Shown: piece after piece, positions 11,289-23,752 of the stretch | Numbering within the stretch: position 1 is the stretch's first letter | Layout: every line of letters begins with the position of its first letter | From: Hyperoplus lanceolatus | Lineage: Eukaryota; Chordata; Actinopteri; Uranoscopiformes; Ammodytidae | Direction of reading: 5' to 3' | Length of the DNA: 64,000 nucleotides | NCBI GenBank assembly: GCA_026929865.2 | Contig: CM049408.1 | Coordinates: forward strand, 4,961,001-5,025,000 | Translations under genes and position numbers: made by a program | The notes under the pieces: model-generated | Told to the model about the DNA's origin: nothing | Seen by the model: the letters and a program-made list of their open reading frames with translations, nothing else | The model's database searches: none

Positions 11289-12620
11289 AGACTTGGGTTA
11301 AACAGTGTGCCATGAAAACAATATTAAGATATTGTCTGTGTGTAAGTTAGGCAGTATGCATTACTCCCAACATTTGTTGAAGTGCAATCATATGCTGATA
11401 TTTAATTTAATTTTAATTTAATTTGTTTTACCCTGAGCCAAATAAAAATGCATGCAACATCCTCCTCCTCCCGCTTTGGTTTGTGACTGCAGCTTTTGGG
11501 GTGTGAGGTGGATTGACTAATGATTGAAGTGACAGGTGAGTCAGTCATCCAGCATCCGGGCAATACACAGTGACAGTTTGTCTGTGTTTGATCAATGGTG
11601 CATTGCTAGGGGACAGAGCGGGAGCACGGGGCTGTGGCAAACCCTCAAACCTCTTTGTCAATCAAACAGTCCACGAATGGCACCCCATGAAATCCATTCA
11701 AACCAATTAAGCCAGAGCCGTACAGCTCACAGCTCCATAAGCGCCCAACCCATGGTGGCTTAATGATGGGTTTTTTAAAACTTTGCTGGTTCAAGTTGAC
11801 CACTGAGTATTATTTCTGGTACCTTGTATGTTGTTATTATTATGAGGCTAAAACAGCTCTCAGTCATTCGGCTTGATCTCACGTTAATATCCGTTTCCTC
11901 TCTCTTAGCGCTAACAAAATGATGCTGCTCTTGCTGAAAGTCGGTTAGGGGCCTGACTGCTTAAAAAGGGAAAAATAATAGAGACATCATTATGCCAAAA
12001 GAAAATCAATATATAATTGCTCTTCACTGATGCCTTGATTAATGAAATGACTTGAATATGAAATAGAATAGTTTAAAATGTTGTTTACCTATCCAACAAA
12101 AAGCTAGAGCAAATTTGACTTCAATATACGTACTGTATATAAAGTCATTTCCACCATCTTTAGACAAAGCGGTTTCATAGGTTTTGGGTCTGTGCTGAAA
12201 TGGATCAGTAGATAACCTCTCAGAAACAGCTACATTGCATTAAATCTATATAATGAATGTAAAGAATCAAAATCGGAGTCCGTAGATTGTGTAAAACCCC
12301 AAATGCATTGCGGAGTGTAAAGGGATCAAGAAATAGCCAGGATTCAAAGGGCAGGATTACATTTGGAACTTATTATCCCTTATTATTATCTTATTATAAG
12401 ATGACATCATGCATTTTTCATTCATAATTTATCAGTCTGGCAACTTTTGTAGTTGCTATCTTGCCAGAACTGCTGCTCCGAAACATGGGGAAACAGCTTG
12501 TTATGGGCTAATTTGGCCTGGTAATGGTAATGGTAATGTCACACTAGCGAGTAACAAGGCCTTACAGACACTGGAGGAGAGAGGATGTTGGACACAGACA
12601 TAACTTCTCTGTGGCAGTAA
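11289..12620. other. Unique AT-rich sequence
   Basis: No gene or mobile-element ends seen. Short frames lack motifs. Confidence 0.5.
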
Positions 12621-12660
12621 CAGGGCTGGACTGGGATAATAATTGCCTTGCTCTCCCTCA
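12621..12660 (+). repeat. Solo hAT terminus
   Basis: CAGGGCTGGACTGGGATAAT matches the left end of the hAT at 6891. No matching right end or duplication was found, so this is a truncated copy. Confidence 0.55.
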
Positions 12661-13329
12661 GGAGTGACCACAGCTCCACTGACTGGCTCAGGTTGAACTC
12701 AGATATAACCTTAGGCACCAATGCTGGGGTGGGGCCAATGACTACATCCGACCCATCCAGCAAAAACCTGCAGAGCTCACTGACTGTGAACCTACAACTT
12801 CTTGGATCCTCAACTAATTGGCAAAGATTATGACTAACAGAAACGCTGCTCCTTTGGGGAAAGCCATTTCATAGGTAAGTCCTGCTAACTGTAAGTATCT
12901 GGTCGTGTGTGTCAGAGGAAATCAAGAAAGCAGCCATCTTTGTTAAGTGTTTATTCCCTGACACAAACTACCTTGATTTCTGCCGCAAAATTCATAGGAT
13001 GATCCATTCAGTGAGCACCACACCCCCCTAATGGTACAAGTAATGATTGCGGTGAAATAGCATCCAACAGAACCGGCCTTACAACTTCAACCTTAACCCT
13101 TTGGAGGATGGTTCGAAGGAAAGTGAAGGCACACAGCCCTGAGGCCACAATTGTGCTAGAGCATTCCATCCTGGAAAAGGAGTGCTGTTTTTCAGGTAGA
13201 AGATGATTTGACAGTGTGATAAGCATACAAGTTGTCTTTCACCCTGCCAAAGCACAACCAGATCTCCTCGACCAACTGAAGATGGAGCCCCCACTCTCCT
13301 GGTGGTGGAACCCCCCTTGACATCATGAG
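12661..13329. other. Unassigned sequence between a hAT end and a LINE relic
   Basis: Moderately GC-rich. It may include the extreme C-terminal or 3' part of the LINE read on the minus strand, but no motif is clear. Confidence 0.35.
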
Positions 13330-13790
13330 CGTCTCTAATTGTACCGATGAGAAGGTGAGCCCACCACCAAAGTTTTGTTTCCAGCTTGCATAGGGTGGGG
13401 GAGTCGAGGCCCCCAGTGATGAAGGCTACTGACAGGGGCCTGTAATGATCCTGTTGACCTCCTGCCTACACTACTGGCTGGAAAGGTCCTTCATTGATGG
13501 CAGCTCCGTCCTGGTGATGTGCTAAGCCGTTTTCACCACCCTGTGTAAAGGCTTACAGTTGAGGGTATCATGATACCCTGGATGATGCACCTGAACCACC
13601 TCAGACAGGCAGAAGGGCTGCTATGTTACCCCACTATCTTTGTGCAGGTGTTGGTGTGATGAGTCCAGGTCAGGTCCTCACTGATGTTAACTCCAAGGAA
13701 CCTGAAGCTACTTACTCAGTCCAGTCATCTCCTTTGTTTTGCTGATGTTGAAATGGAGGTTGTTATCCTGGCTCCAAGATGTCAGGGCTA
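13330..13790 (-). pseudogene. LINE ORF2 C-terminal relic (L2/Rex-like non-LTR retrotransposon)
   Basis: Translating the minus strand in shifting frames gives NNLHFNISKTKEM (about 13770-13735), then SFRFLGVNISEDLTWTHHT (about 13715-13655), then RCIIQGIMI and SVGRRSTGSLQAP. These follow the order of the region after the reverse-transcriptase catalytic core in fish L2/CR1-group elements, where the typical text is LLLNISKTKE...FKFLGVHISEDLSW...RCTIESILT. Several frameshifts and stops make it dead. The 3' end is not defined by a tail. It is a relic of retrotransposition, not a host gene. The L2 versus Rex assignment is uncertain. Confidence 0.7.
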
Positions 13791-14250
13791 TAGACATATA
13801 GAACATTTTCCAGAACAAACAGCCAAACCATTGGTCCAACCAAAACAAGGTTGTTGCCAGTACCTTCATCACCCACACACATTACATCAAACTGACTGCA
13901 CTTACTCTTGTTAAATTTATAATATACTGTAAATATCTAATATTAAAAAACATGTATATAGATCAACTGTATGTTTAACTGGGCCCTCTTCTATTTCATT
14001 TGCAAGTATAAATGGGACACATAAGTAAAATATAGTTGTATCCATCTTGTCATAAACACATATAGTCACAACCAATGCATGATTTACAAGTAGTCACCAC
14101 GGCATTTAGCCTTTAGCACTAACTATTTCACCTGTTTACTCTGAGCCCTGATTTTCTTAGTGCAGAAATAAATGTTTACATGAAGGACATACTGCACACT
14201 CTATGCACTATGATGCACTGATGCATGGATTAACTACAAAGCAAGAGCAG
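13791..14250. other. AT-rich unique sequence
   Basis: No gene or repeat structure seen. Confidence 0.5.
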
Positions 14251-14281
14251 TGTGTGTGTGTGTTTGTGTGTGTGTGTGCAT
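14251..14281. repeat. (GT)n microsatellite
   Basis: Short GT run with one TTT interruption. Confidence 0.85.
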
Positions 14282-14500
14282 GCGTCTGTGATCATGCGAT
14301 GGCTCTGTCCTCCCCTGACCCTTAGCTGTTCCACTGTCTGGCCGCGCGGCACGCTCCCTCTCTCACTATTTGTCCCTCTCCTCCTCCTTTGCTCTCTCAT
14401 TCACATCAGACGTGTCATCCGCCGCAGAGCGCCCAGACTCTCTCAGGGGAACTGCCTGACCCAGATCTGTCTCCTGCTCTGCCCAGTTGACCACACGCAG

Positions 14501-14571
14501 ATACACACACACACACACACCCAAATACCCCCCCCCCCCACACACACACACACAAACACACACAGGCACAG
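14501..14571. repeat. (CA)n with central poly-C
   Basis: CA run, about 11 C, then CA with AACA interruptions. Confidence 0.9.
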
Positions 14572-15414
14572 ATGCACTTGACATTTTGGTCACTGACAAG
14601 ACATCAGGTGAGGACAGAGGAACCCAGGTGACAAGGAGAAGCAGTGAACCTTTGCCTTGATATTGCCCCTGTGAGCACGAGAAAAACCTACACACACTCT
14701 CACACAAAGTTCCACACACACACATGGGTATACACACACACTCTCACACACACAGTTGTCTCCACGCTGTGTTTGTGCCTGTCAAAATGAGCAGGAATAG
14801 CTGTGCTTGTTTCTCCGCTGTGAAAGTCACAGTGAAGGACCCACTATTCAGACAGCAGCCTTCCACAGCTCCCATCACAACGCTCCACTCAAAGGTGTAT
14901 CCCCCCCCCCCTGCTTATTTATTAGCGTCTCTCAATACACCCACAGAAAATCACATCAAACTGGAGCCAACAAAAGGGAATCATGAAAGACATGAAGAGC
15001 TGTTGGATTGCTTGTGGTTGGACGACCTTGAGAGAACAACAAAGTGTAAGCCTTTTCCCTCTAAAGCAAAGATTCATTACATCCATCCAAATCTCTGCCT
15101 GATTTTCAGAGTTTGACTTCTTATTTTATTTAATCATGTTCTCAATAAATGCTACAAGCTGGGAACATGGCATTGCTACGCCAAAGTCGGATGCGGAAAT
15201 AGCTGCAAAGAAATGACCGGGGCCATTTTAAAATCGGTACTAAATCCTGCTTCCTCAATCATGATTCTTAATGTTACTTCAGTTTCATCATCCAGCTGTG
15301 GAGATGTTTTCCCCTCCAGCCTGTGACTCTCATAGCAGGGTTCATCCCATTCCTCTCTACTCAGTTTGATAACGTTTAATGATGTGTTTGGGTGTGCTTG
15401 CTTTGTACTTGAGG

Positions 15415-15415
<1 letters not shown>
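14572..15415. other. Unique sequence with one long chance frame
   Basis: A 130-codon plus-strand frame at 14724-15116 begins in CA-repeat sequence. It has no recognised domain, splice context or codon signature, and is probably chance. Confidence 0.4.

Positions 15416-15449
<34 letters not shown>
15416..15449. repeat. (GT)n microsatellite
   Basis: GT run of about 34 bp. Confidence 0.95.
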
Positions 15450-15453
<4 letters not shown>

Positions 15454-16513
15454 CGTGCTTAGCCAGCTAATACTATAGTGTTTCCACTGTACTCTTCCAT
15501 TTCATAGTCCTCAGTGGGCTTAGTATGGACAGTGAGGGAAGGGACTTGCAGTTCTTGTTTATCCTTAATGCTGCTCAAATCAGTTTTCTATATATAAGAA
15601 ATTGATTTAATTATTATGAACAATGTGAGAAAGGTTACTTATATCGGAAAAAAATCATTAAAATGTATGACTTTACTCTTCAGTTCCCATAAACTATACC
15701 AAGCATGTTAACGTTTTTCAGCTTTGTTTTGGTTTTACAAATGTACTGTTGGATTAGCCTTCCATCTTCTCAATGCAGTGCAACACATTGTGCCACTACA
15801 CTACACAACAGACACTGCCTTGAAGACTAAAATCATGGAATTTAATTCTACTGTCATTTAACGTCACGTATTACATGAAAGAGTGTAACATGATTGCAGG
15901 GGTAAAAATGTCATTATAATTCCCTGCCCAGAAGTGGGTATTTGGTATATCTCCATTTTTCTTTTAGGGCAACTACACCATTCATTCTACAGGTAGCCCA
16001 TGCTAGCAGAACTAGCTTATGTATAGTCAAAGTTGATCCACAAAATTGGCCAGTAAACTCAATCTTAGCCTTTTGTTTTCTCTTCTAAATAACATGTTTT
16101 TGAGTAGAGGAGGCTGCACTCAATGTCACCACATTCCCAAATCCAAACAATAACCATTTGGACTACAATGTAATTGTATATATGAAATCATGGCCATAAT
16201 TACAAAAAAAATACCATTTTTGTAAAAAACATCAATTAAAATGAGTCGAATCATTTTGGCCTCCAGTGTGCATTTACCCACAGCACTTAGCCTCCCTTCT
16301 TGCTTTCCATTGCGTCCTTGTGACTGTGCATATTAAACCCTGATTGTATGTGATGAATATTTGATGGAATTTATGATCAAACTAAATGTAAATGCAGATC
16401 CATTTCCGTGCATACTGTGTGCCATATTTTACAGCACGGAGCAGAAAGGGGTGGTCTCATATGATGATCTGGTGGGTATCTGATCAATTCCTTCTGATCT
16501 GTCGATGCTGGCC

Positions 16514-16514
<1 letters not shown>
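15450..16514. other. Unique AT-rich sequence
   Basis: No genes, mobile-element ends or long repeats seen. Confidence 0.5.

Positions 16515-16544
<30 letters not shown>
16515..16544. repeat. (CA)n microsatellite
   Basis: CA run of about 30 bp. Confidence 0.95.
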
Positions 16545-16546
<2 letters not shown>

Positions 16547-16677
16547 ACTCTCTCCCTGCAGTCTCTCAACAATGGATTAGCATTACATTCTTTGCAAAAG
16601 CCACTCTGAGCTTCATTCATGGCTGTGACTATCTACTCTCTGAGGTGTACGCTCCTTTATCTGCAGGGACCTCTGCG

Positions 16678-16679
<2 letters not shown>

Positions 16680-16711
<32 letters not shown>
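16680..16711. repeat. (GT)n microsatellite
   Basis: GT run of about 32 bp. Confidence 0.95.
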
Positions 16712-16712
<1 letters not shown>

Positions 16713-16898
16713 TGCCTGCCTGCTATAATAAGCCTTGTTCTCTGTCTCCCATCCTTCCAGTCCCCAGTCTGAGAGATGCTAGTGGAGGAGGAAGTGACCT
16801 ATATAGGTTGCATCTCTCTCTATCTCTCTCTCGCTCTCTCTCTCTCGCTCTAGTCTGCTCCAGCTTCATACATTTCCAAAGTGTGTGTCTCTCTCTAT

Positions 16899-16901
<3 letters not shown>

Positions 16902-16984
<83 letters not shown>
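16902..16984. repeat. Compound (GT)n-(GA)n microsatellite
   Basis: GT run of about 50 bp, then a GA run of about 33 bp, preceded by TC-rich sequence from 16815. Confidence 0.95.
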
Positions 16985-16990
<6 letters not shown>

Positions 16991-17102
16991 TGCGGTGGAA
17001 GGCGCAAATGAATAATTCAGCGGATGCCTCAACACGACCGCCTTCAATAAAACCATCCCCCTTAATGAGTCTTAATGACAGCCACGGCATGGAGACAATC
17101 AA

Positions 17103-17160
17103 AGTGTGTGTGTGTGCGCATATACTGTATATGTGTATTCGGTGTGTGTGTGTGTGTGTT
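17103..17160. repeat. Interrupted (GT)n
   Basis: Two GT runs separated by a CGCATATACTGTATATG segment. Confidence 0.85.
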
Positions 17161-17727
17161 CAGTGTGCAGAGTGTGCATAGCGTGGGTGGCTATAGGAAG
17201 AGGAAGTATCGGTGATTGGCTGGTGGTGTGCGCTTGAATAATGCGTGGGTGCGTGAGTGTGTGGCAGTGAGTGTATAGGCCTACCTGCCTTGCCACACAA
17301 TCTCTCCTCCGTGTGTGTTTTTGGCCCAGGTAGAGAGCTGAGTGCTGCTGCCTTTGCCCCGGGCTCTGTCAAGGTGTGCCCTGGGTAATACTACCTGAGA
17401 CTTTGAAAAAGAACATGAAAGCTGGTGTTTCAGCAGGGGAGGGGAGAGGAGAGGAGAGCTGGCTATAGGGTGGAGGAGAGGAGCAGGAGCATGGGTCTCT
17501 TCAGGCTTGTCTGAGGGTTAGAACTCCAAAATGACTTCATCCTCCCTGTGTTGTTTGAAGCATCATCCCTTTCTTGTTTTGTGCATTGCTGACTGGAGAA
17601 TTCAATTTAATTAATTTTGGAATTGATAACTGAATAACACACGAGGCCTCTTCAAGTTGGGTTTATATGGATGTATGGATGGAAACAAATGTTTCTGTTC
17701 ATTTGATGATTTGGACATGCATGTGGT
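17161..17727. other. Unique sequence, purine-rich in part
   Basis: GGAGAGGAGAGG-type runs at about 17438-17490; nothing gene-like. Confidence 0.5.
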
Positions 17728-17767
17728 GACACACACAAACACAGACACACTCACACACACACACACA

Positions 17768-17798
<31 letters not shown>

Positions 17799-17810
17799 AA
17801 CACACACACA
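17728..17810. repeat. Interrupted (CA)n with (CACG)n core
   Basis: CA-rich tract with a CACGCACGCACG core. Confidence 0.9.
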
Positions 17811-17896
17811 TGTATATACTGTATATATAAAATACTAAATAATTAACTTTAGGTCCCATAATGTCCCATAATAAGGAAAACAAATCTGTGACATAT

Positions 17897-18223
17897 TAGC
17901 CTGGCACCGCCCGCCTACGTACTTCCGCTCAATTTTCATTTCCCTTCAATAGTCAGTCTGGGCCTACGGTATATCCTTTGGTTTTCTCCGGCCAGATTTC
18001 TGCCGGTCCAATCAGCGAACAGAGGAGTGGCTCAGAAGCCGGCGCATGACACAAATCACAAGCAAACGTTATGCGATTGGTTGGCAGATCCAGAGTGGCA
18101 CTGAGCAGATCCAATAGTTTTAAACTTCAACAGAGACCTGCCTTCAAGTGAGTTAACGTTTGTCAATTGAGCGAATCCAGTACAAATGAAATGAAGCACA
18201 ATGGTCTGGTAGGACCAGGCTAG
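17897..18223. mobile_element. hAT-type MITE, 327 bp (8-bp TSD)
   Basis: Ends TAGCCTGGCACC and AGGACCAGGCTAG are inverted repeats. They are flanked by TGACATAT at 17889-17896 and 18224-18231, a perfect 8-bp duplication. A related copy in the opposite orientation lies at 51063-51352. No protein is encoded. Confidence 0.8.
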
Positions 18224-18231
18224 TGACATAT

Positions 18232-19465
18232 GCCAATATATTATCAATGTTTTAATCAGTGATTCTATCAGCTGCAGTACCAGCAGTGTAAATCAGCACC
18301 TGGCATAAGAACCTCATCCAAAGTGGTACGTACTGTATGTTGCTATGCTGTCATAATTCCTTAAGTGTATGGATTCAGCAGTTTGTAAAGTTTAAGTCTT
18401 AACATTGCCTGAAGCCAACAGGGGGGCGGAGACTGGAGCGTGTCCAGCTCTACCAGACTATAAAATGTCTGGAGCTGGCCCCTTCTTACAACCAAGGTCG
18501 TCCACTCATGGAGGGGATCCAATGGTCCAATGGATTTCCTGTTGCTGGCAGGTCCCAGCAAACAACTGTTTCTCAAGGGTAGGCATAGGCAGTTTGGTGC
18601 TGAAGTACTACTAAATATTTGTTGTGGCCGTCAGGTGTGAAAAGTCTATCTAATATACAGTACATGGAGATCAAATGGTTTTGCTCAAGCTGCCATAACA
18701 CCCCTGTTGACCTCCACACATAAGGCAACTTTTTTTTCCGCACATTCATGGTTGCAATATGTGTTGTATGCACCTTGAATGCAGTTCTCCTAAAATGATT
18801 CTTCAAGGTGGAGATCACTGATGAGGAGAAAGTGTCTGTGTACCTTGTAAATTTGTCTTAATCACACAGAGAAGTATGCCAGAGCGTGTGTGGGGTACCT
18901 GGCCTAATCTATCAATGACAAGAATGTAGCGGTCTGCACATAGGACTGCCTTAAAGTGACCTCAGAATGTGAGGCCATTAAGTAGCTTCACTGCTGATTT
19001 ATTTCACAGGGAGAAGAAAATGTGCAACACTGAACTCAGCCTGTTACATCCACCTCTAAGTCCCCAAGAATGCAAATAGAAAAAAAAACTTTTATATTTT
19101 ATTCCTTTGTCCATCTTGTCTGTACAGTATATTCAGGAATGTCTATAATGCTTGGAGGTGGAGGAGGAGAGAGGCACCGTGGCCTTTATGCGACCACTGA
19201 CCAGGGCTCCTGTATGTGGGTGAAGTCAACTGCACCTATGACCCTAGGGGGATCCTCTGAAGGTATTTTACTGCAGTTCATACGCAAGTAAAAGTTATAC
19301 TGACTACTTATATAGTTACAACTTAATATATGCTACGATTTTCTTATGCAATTATGGGATGCTGCCTTTACAGCCGGGGAACACATATTCAGATGTCCAG
19401 TGACGGCAAGAACAACCTTGGGCATACCACGGCTTACAGACTTGCTCAGACCGAAACTGCCTGTT
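18232..19465. other. Unique sequence
   Basis: No gene or mobile-element terminus recognised. Confidence 0.5.
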
Positions 19466-19581
19466 TTGCCAACATGGATTAAGCCTAGTTCTGGACTAAA
19501 CTGCACTTTCAATGGACACTCTCCATTTAAAATTCCATTTAGTCCAGGACTAGGCTTAATCCATGTCTGTGAAACTGGCCC
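19466..19581. mobile_element. Palindromic MITE, eroded copy
   Basis: ACATGGATTAAGCCTAG ... CTAGGCTTAATCCATGT form a near-perfect inverted repeat. The right end CTGTGAAACTGGCCCA is followed by TA. The left end is eroded. Same family as 38898-39023. Confidence 0.75.
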
Positions 19582-20164
19582 ATAGTGACTCTAGTTTAAC
19601 CTAATGTGATCGTATGACCTCACTTCCTTCATGGCATAACTAATATACAGCTCAACAAGTTTGCATGTACAACATATTGCCACATCTCAGAATCTATCTA
19701 GCTTATACAGTAGAGAATATCGTTAGGAAAAGCTAATGAGTTGATTGGGTCTGTAAACACTCTATTCCTCTGAAGAGGATTTTTGCAAGAATGGTGCCAG
19801 CATTTCCAATTGAGTTGTTGGGTTGGGTGGTGCTTTATATAGCAGGTTTATTTCAGAAACACTGAACATAACCTTTTCCAGAGCAGGCTAGGCTGTGTAG
19901 CATAAGTAACCATGGCAATTTAGCAAGCTTAGAAATAGAACCACCTTCGTGACTTCTTATACACTCCTCTGCAAGGAACTGTGTGTTAGACCTTAAAACA
20001 GAAGCAATGCCTCAAAATACTAATTAACTGGCATTAGTTACCATGAAGCAACTGATTTCCATTCTAACAGGCATTCAATGATTACCATGAAACCCTGCTA
20101 TAAGACAATTTGTTCAGTAAAGGTTGTAGGTGGGTTCAGTTCACGAAGACCTCACACTACTGCA

Positions 20165-20165
<1 letters not shown>
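19582..20165. other. Unique sequence
   Basis: Nothing recognised. Confidence 0.5.

Positions 20166-20209
<44 letters not shown>
20166..20209. repeat. (CA)n microsatellite
   Basis: CA run of about 44 bp. Confidence 0.95.
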
Positions 20210-20211
<2 letters not shown>

Positions 20212-21174
20212 ACAGATCCACTCAGCTCTAATGAGATGTTGTTGAAGAGTATCCACATTGTCTCCTCACTTCTAATTCTTCCAAGCGTGCTTTCGAGGTT
20301 CCACGGGATATTTTAATGTCATGATGTGTTAAAAGCATATTGAGAATAATAGCATATGAATGTTGGTGTTCCCAAAAAATCCTCATGTATACTTTGTTTA
20401 CTTTGATCTATGTGGCATGAAGAATTTCGACAAATTCTTTGCACTGTGTTTTCAGTATCGTCTGGGTAAGATGCCCATCATTAATATGAATGTTAGCTTG
20501 CTCTCACAGTATGACAATAAGACTTCATGTCAAAGCCCCATATTTGCTTTAAGACTAACTTTGGATACTGAGAGACATATGGATACTTCATTTAAATAAA
20601 TCAGTTAACCAATTTTCCAGATTAGAGGCATCAGAAAAGTTCATTTCTTTTAAGAATTTACAGAAACGAAAATCAACCCAACAATGACGCATTTACATTT
20701 CACTTTTTATTTTTCTGTTGGACCGCCTCTTCTCTCTTCTTTCACATATAAGCAGAGCAGCAGGATTTGATACAGAATTCAACTTCAATCTCGACGCCAT
20801 TTCCGACCCAAAGTATCACTTGTAGCCCCTCTGACCCTGTGTTGTGTGTGTCTCTCTCAGTCTGTCTGCAGTGTGATGTTCCACCATGCTCCTGGCTGAC
20901 CCCTGTCAACAGCCAAACCCAGCAACAGATGTAGGGGCCGCGGCTGGCCCATCGGAGCCACTGCCCGAGCAGCTGTGTGCCTCCAGAGGTGGGCTGTCTC
21001 CCCCGACATGATGGATGACTCAGGCAACTTTTTGCCACCCCTCGTCCAAGCCCACACAACTTCTGCTCACTCTGAGTTTCACTACAAGGCTATAAGACAC
21101 ATAGAGCAAAGACGAACAGGTGTTTCATTTCAACTAGTGTCCAGGCTTCTAGGGGTTGAATCAAATATGTAAAA
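20210..21174. other. Unique sequence
   Basis: A GC-rich segment at 20870-21060 is open on both strands (66 to 105 codons on the minus strand), without motifs. No convincing gene. Confidence 0.4.
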
Positions 21175-21218
21175 GTAACTTTAAGGCATATTATAGGCAG
21201 GGTATGCCTTAAAGTTAC
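21175..21218. repeat. Perfect 16-bp hairpin
   Basis: GTAACTTTAAGGCATA, a 12-base spacer, then TATGCCTTAAAGTTAC. Confidence 0.9.
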
Positions 21219-21654
21219 AAAGTATTGAGTCACACAAAAATAACCCCTCTCGATAATCCCTTTTTACGCTCCACCATTCCTTACAGAGATCCCCACTTTG
21301 AACATAAATATATTTAACTAAAAGATGAACATATACACAATGTCATGTATGTGGCAATAGCAGCTATCGCCTAATTACAAGAGGTATTTCCCACTATCAG
21401 CACACCTGAGCTGACTGCTGTATATGGTGGCATTAACACCCAGTAGTGTTAAAGAGCCTGGGAGGTTCACGTGAGAAATAACAGGTTCAAATGGCACTAT
21501 AAGATGAGAAGGATTAAACTGGACCGGCATTCATAAACAGTACATTGGAAGAGATTTTTTTTAATAAAATTGTGAATGTAGACTTATTGTAATGTATTGT
21601 AGTGTGTGTGTGTGTGTGTGTGTACCATAGATAGTATATAACTGTGCACTCAAC
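21219..21654. other. Unique sequence
   Basis: Ends with a short (GT)n at 21602-21623; no gene seen. Confidence 0.5.
21647..21654. repeat. TSD of element A, left
   Basis: CACTCAAC, repeated at 28907-28914. Confidence 0.9.
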
Positions 21655-21854
21655 CAGTGGCGTGGCGTAGGGATTTTTTTTGAGGAAGCCAAGTGAGACA
21701 ACACCTTTAATCTACATGTGTATTGGAAGGTGGGGGACAGAAAAGAGTAGGCTACGTCGCAGCTTGTATTTAATGTAACTACAAGAGCTATTGTAGCGCC
21801 TGGTCACTTTACCAGGACTTGCACACGCCTGTAATCTGTCCGACACCGCTCGTT

Positions 21855-21900
21855 CGCTCTCTCTCTCTCTCTCTCACTCACTCACTCTCTCACTCACACA
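21855..21900. repeat. (TC)n / (CACT)n microsatellite
   Basis: CTCTCTCT run into CACTCACTCACT. Confidence 0.9.
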
Positions 21901-22271
21901 CCTCCTTATCGTCTTATTAAATTATACATTTTATTATAAATGCACCCCCCACCCCGACCGGAATGCACAACTAGCCGCTTAATGCCCAATACAGATTCGA
22001 ATTCATTCACAATATAATTAGGGGACGTTTTAGGCTATTTTAAGTTTCACGTTCACGTGAGACACGACTCACACAATCAGTTGTAGGTGCTTGACATACA
22101 CACACACTTTCTATACCTCCTTTTCGTTTAAGAACTAGGCCAAATGTTCATTATACAACACTACTTAAGACAACCCAGAAGAACTTCAGTGGATATACAG
22201 TAGGCCTACCAATGCAACTTAATCCAGGCAATCAAGGCACAATTAGCAATAAAATAACACAAAACATAACA

Positions 22272-22279
22272 CACATAGC
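22272..22279. repeat. TSD of element B, left
   Basis: CACATAGC, repeated at 27073-27080. Confidence 0.9.
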
Positions 22280-22557
22280 CATACCCGTCGCTATGGGCGG
22301 GCCATAGGGGGCCGGGCCCGCCCCCAGAAATGCTTGTGCCCCCCCCCCACTTGGGGCACAGATCTCTCAAAAAAAATACTTTCATTTTTATGTTATACTA
22401 TCATAGTAGCTCATTTTGTGTTGATAAATACTTATGTTGCATTCTTTATCATCAAAACATTTAAAATATAAATAAACAATGGTGTGATTTTGTTTGATTG
22501 ATGGGAGTCTATCTACACTGCAACAGCCTATCACGGCCTTACTGAAAAGAAAGTAAG

Positions 22558-22565
22558 GCTACGTA
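22558..22565. repeat. TSD of element C, left
   Basis: GCTACGTA, repeated at 23409-23416. Confidence 0.92.
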
Positions 22566-23408
22566 CAGAGCCGGCCCAAGCCTTCAGGGGGCCCTAAGCG
22601 AAATATGATTGGGGGCCCCTCTCCAATGTTAGCGCTGCTGAAACTATAGATCTTTGTTAAATATCATTCACACACCCAGTGTTTTCTGCTAGTGCCTCCA
22701 CTGTGCGGCTGTGCGAAAATATTAGACAGCCGAGATTCAGACTCTCTTAGGGGGGTCCGGGGGATTTGAGAGGAAAATTAAGAGGCTAAATCTGAGAAAT
22801 CTTGTGTGAACAAATAATTTGGAGACACTGGGTCAGATGAATTAGAAGCTATTGAAGAAGGACACATGGATTTTCCATAAAAATATTAATATGAAATAAA
22901 ATATTATGGGTTGGGCTTGGAGCTCTTTTTCTTTTGTGGGACATATTTCTCTGTAATATAGTGAATGCATTTAAATGCAGTGTGAGGAACGAAGCAGAAG
23001 AACTCTGTTATCCAGCTACTGTATCTTTTTTTCCACAGACAAGGCTGACATAGGCTATAGACTATACACAGTGCATGGGCAACTGAGGGCAGCCCCATTT
23101 CCAATTGTTTTTAAATAAACTCAATACACACTGTGCATGTATGTGAACGTGACATGATCAGATAATTTCGGATTTCCTCCGAGATGAACTAATTACATTT
23201 TTAGGCTATTAATTATCTAGACCAAAACATTTTATTCCTTTTTTGTATGATAACTCACATTTGCATAGTATGATGTTAATATCAAACACACAAACTAAAA
23301 ACTAAAAAAAAAAAAAAAAAAAATTTTTTTTTTTTTTTTTAGGGGGCCGCCAGGCAGTCGGGGGCCCTAAGCGGCCGCTTAGTTCGCTTATGCCTCGGGC
23401 CGGCTCTG
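22566..23408. mobile_element. Nested hAT element C, 843 bp (TSD GCTACGTA)
   Basis: The left end CAGAGCCGGCCCAAGCC and the right end GGCTCGGGCC-type sequence ending CGGGCCGGCTCTG give a 12-bp exact inverted terminus. A perfect duplication GCTACGTA is at 22558-22565 and 23409-23416. Subterminal GGGGGCCCTAAGCG is present in both orientations. The interior holds the dispersed module (22656-23022) and a poly-A/poly-T hairpin at 23303-23340. Non-autonomous. Confidence 0.92.
22656..23022. repeat. Dispersed internal module, copy 2
   Basis: Near-identical over most of its length to 2226-2671, inside an element with different termini. Confidence 0.8.
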
Positions 23409-23416
23409 GCTACGTA
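23409..23416. repeat. TSD of element C, right
   Basis: GCTACGTA, identical to 22558-22565. Confidence 0.92.
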
Positions 23417-23752
23417 ACTACTTCAATGTAGCCGCTCAACAGTTAACAGTTAACATTTTTGAAAGTGAAGCTGGATGAGTTTTCGCCGACTTACTATTTC
23501 ATTTCTAGTTCATCATAATCGATATTCGGTAACGGTTGAAAAGCCCACCAACAGTCTCCTCTGCCAAATCGGATCGTCAAACTGTTGTCACTTTTCGAGC
23601 CGCACAACAGACTACTAGCCTACAAGCCGAAATTATGGACTTGTTCAGCGCGGTGACACTTCTGATTGCGTGAAGCCACAGTTTTGCACTGTGGGAACTC
23701 TGCGCTCCTCCAGCCACGGCCATCGAGGGCGAGGCTGTGCCGGAGAGAGAAG

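Noticed and set aside
14724..15116. 130-codon plus-strand frame
   Set aside because: Begins in CA-repeat sequence and shows no motif or conserved-looking splice sites.
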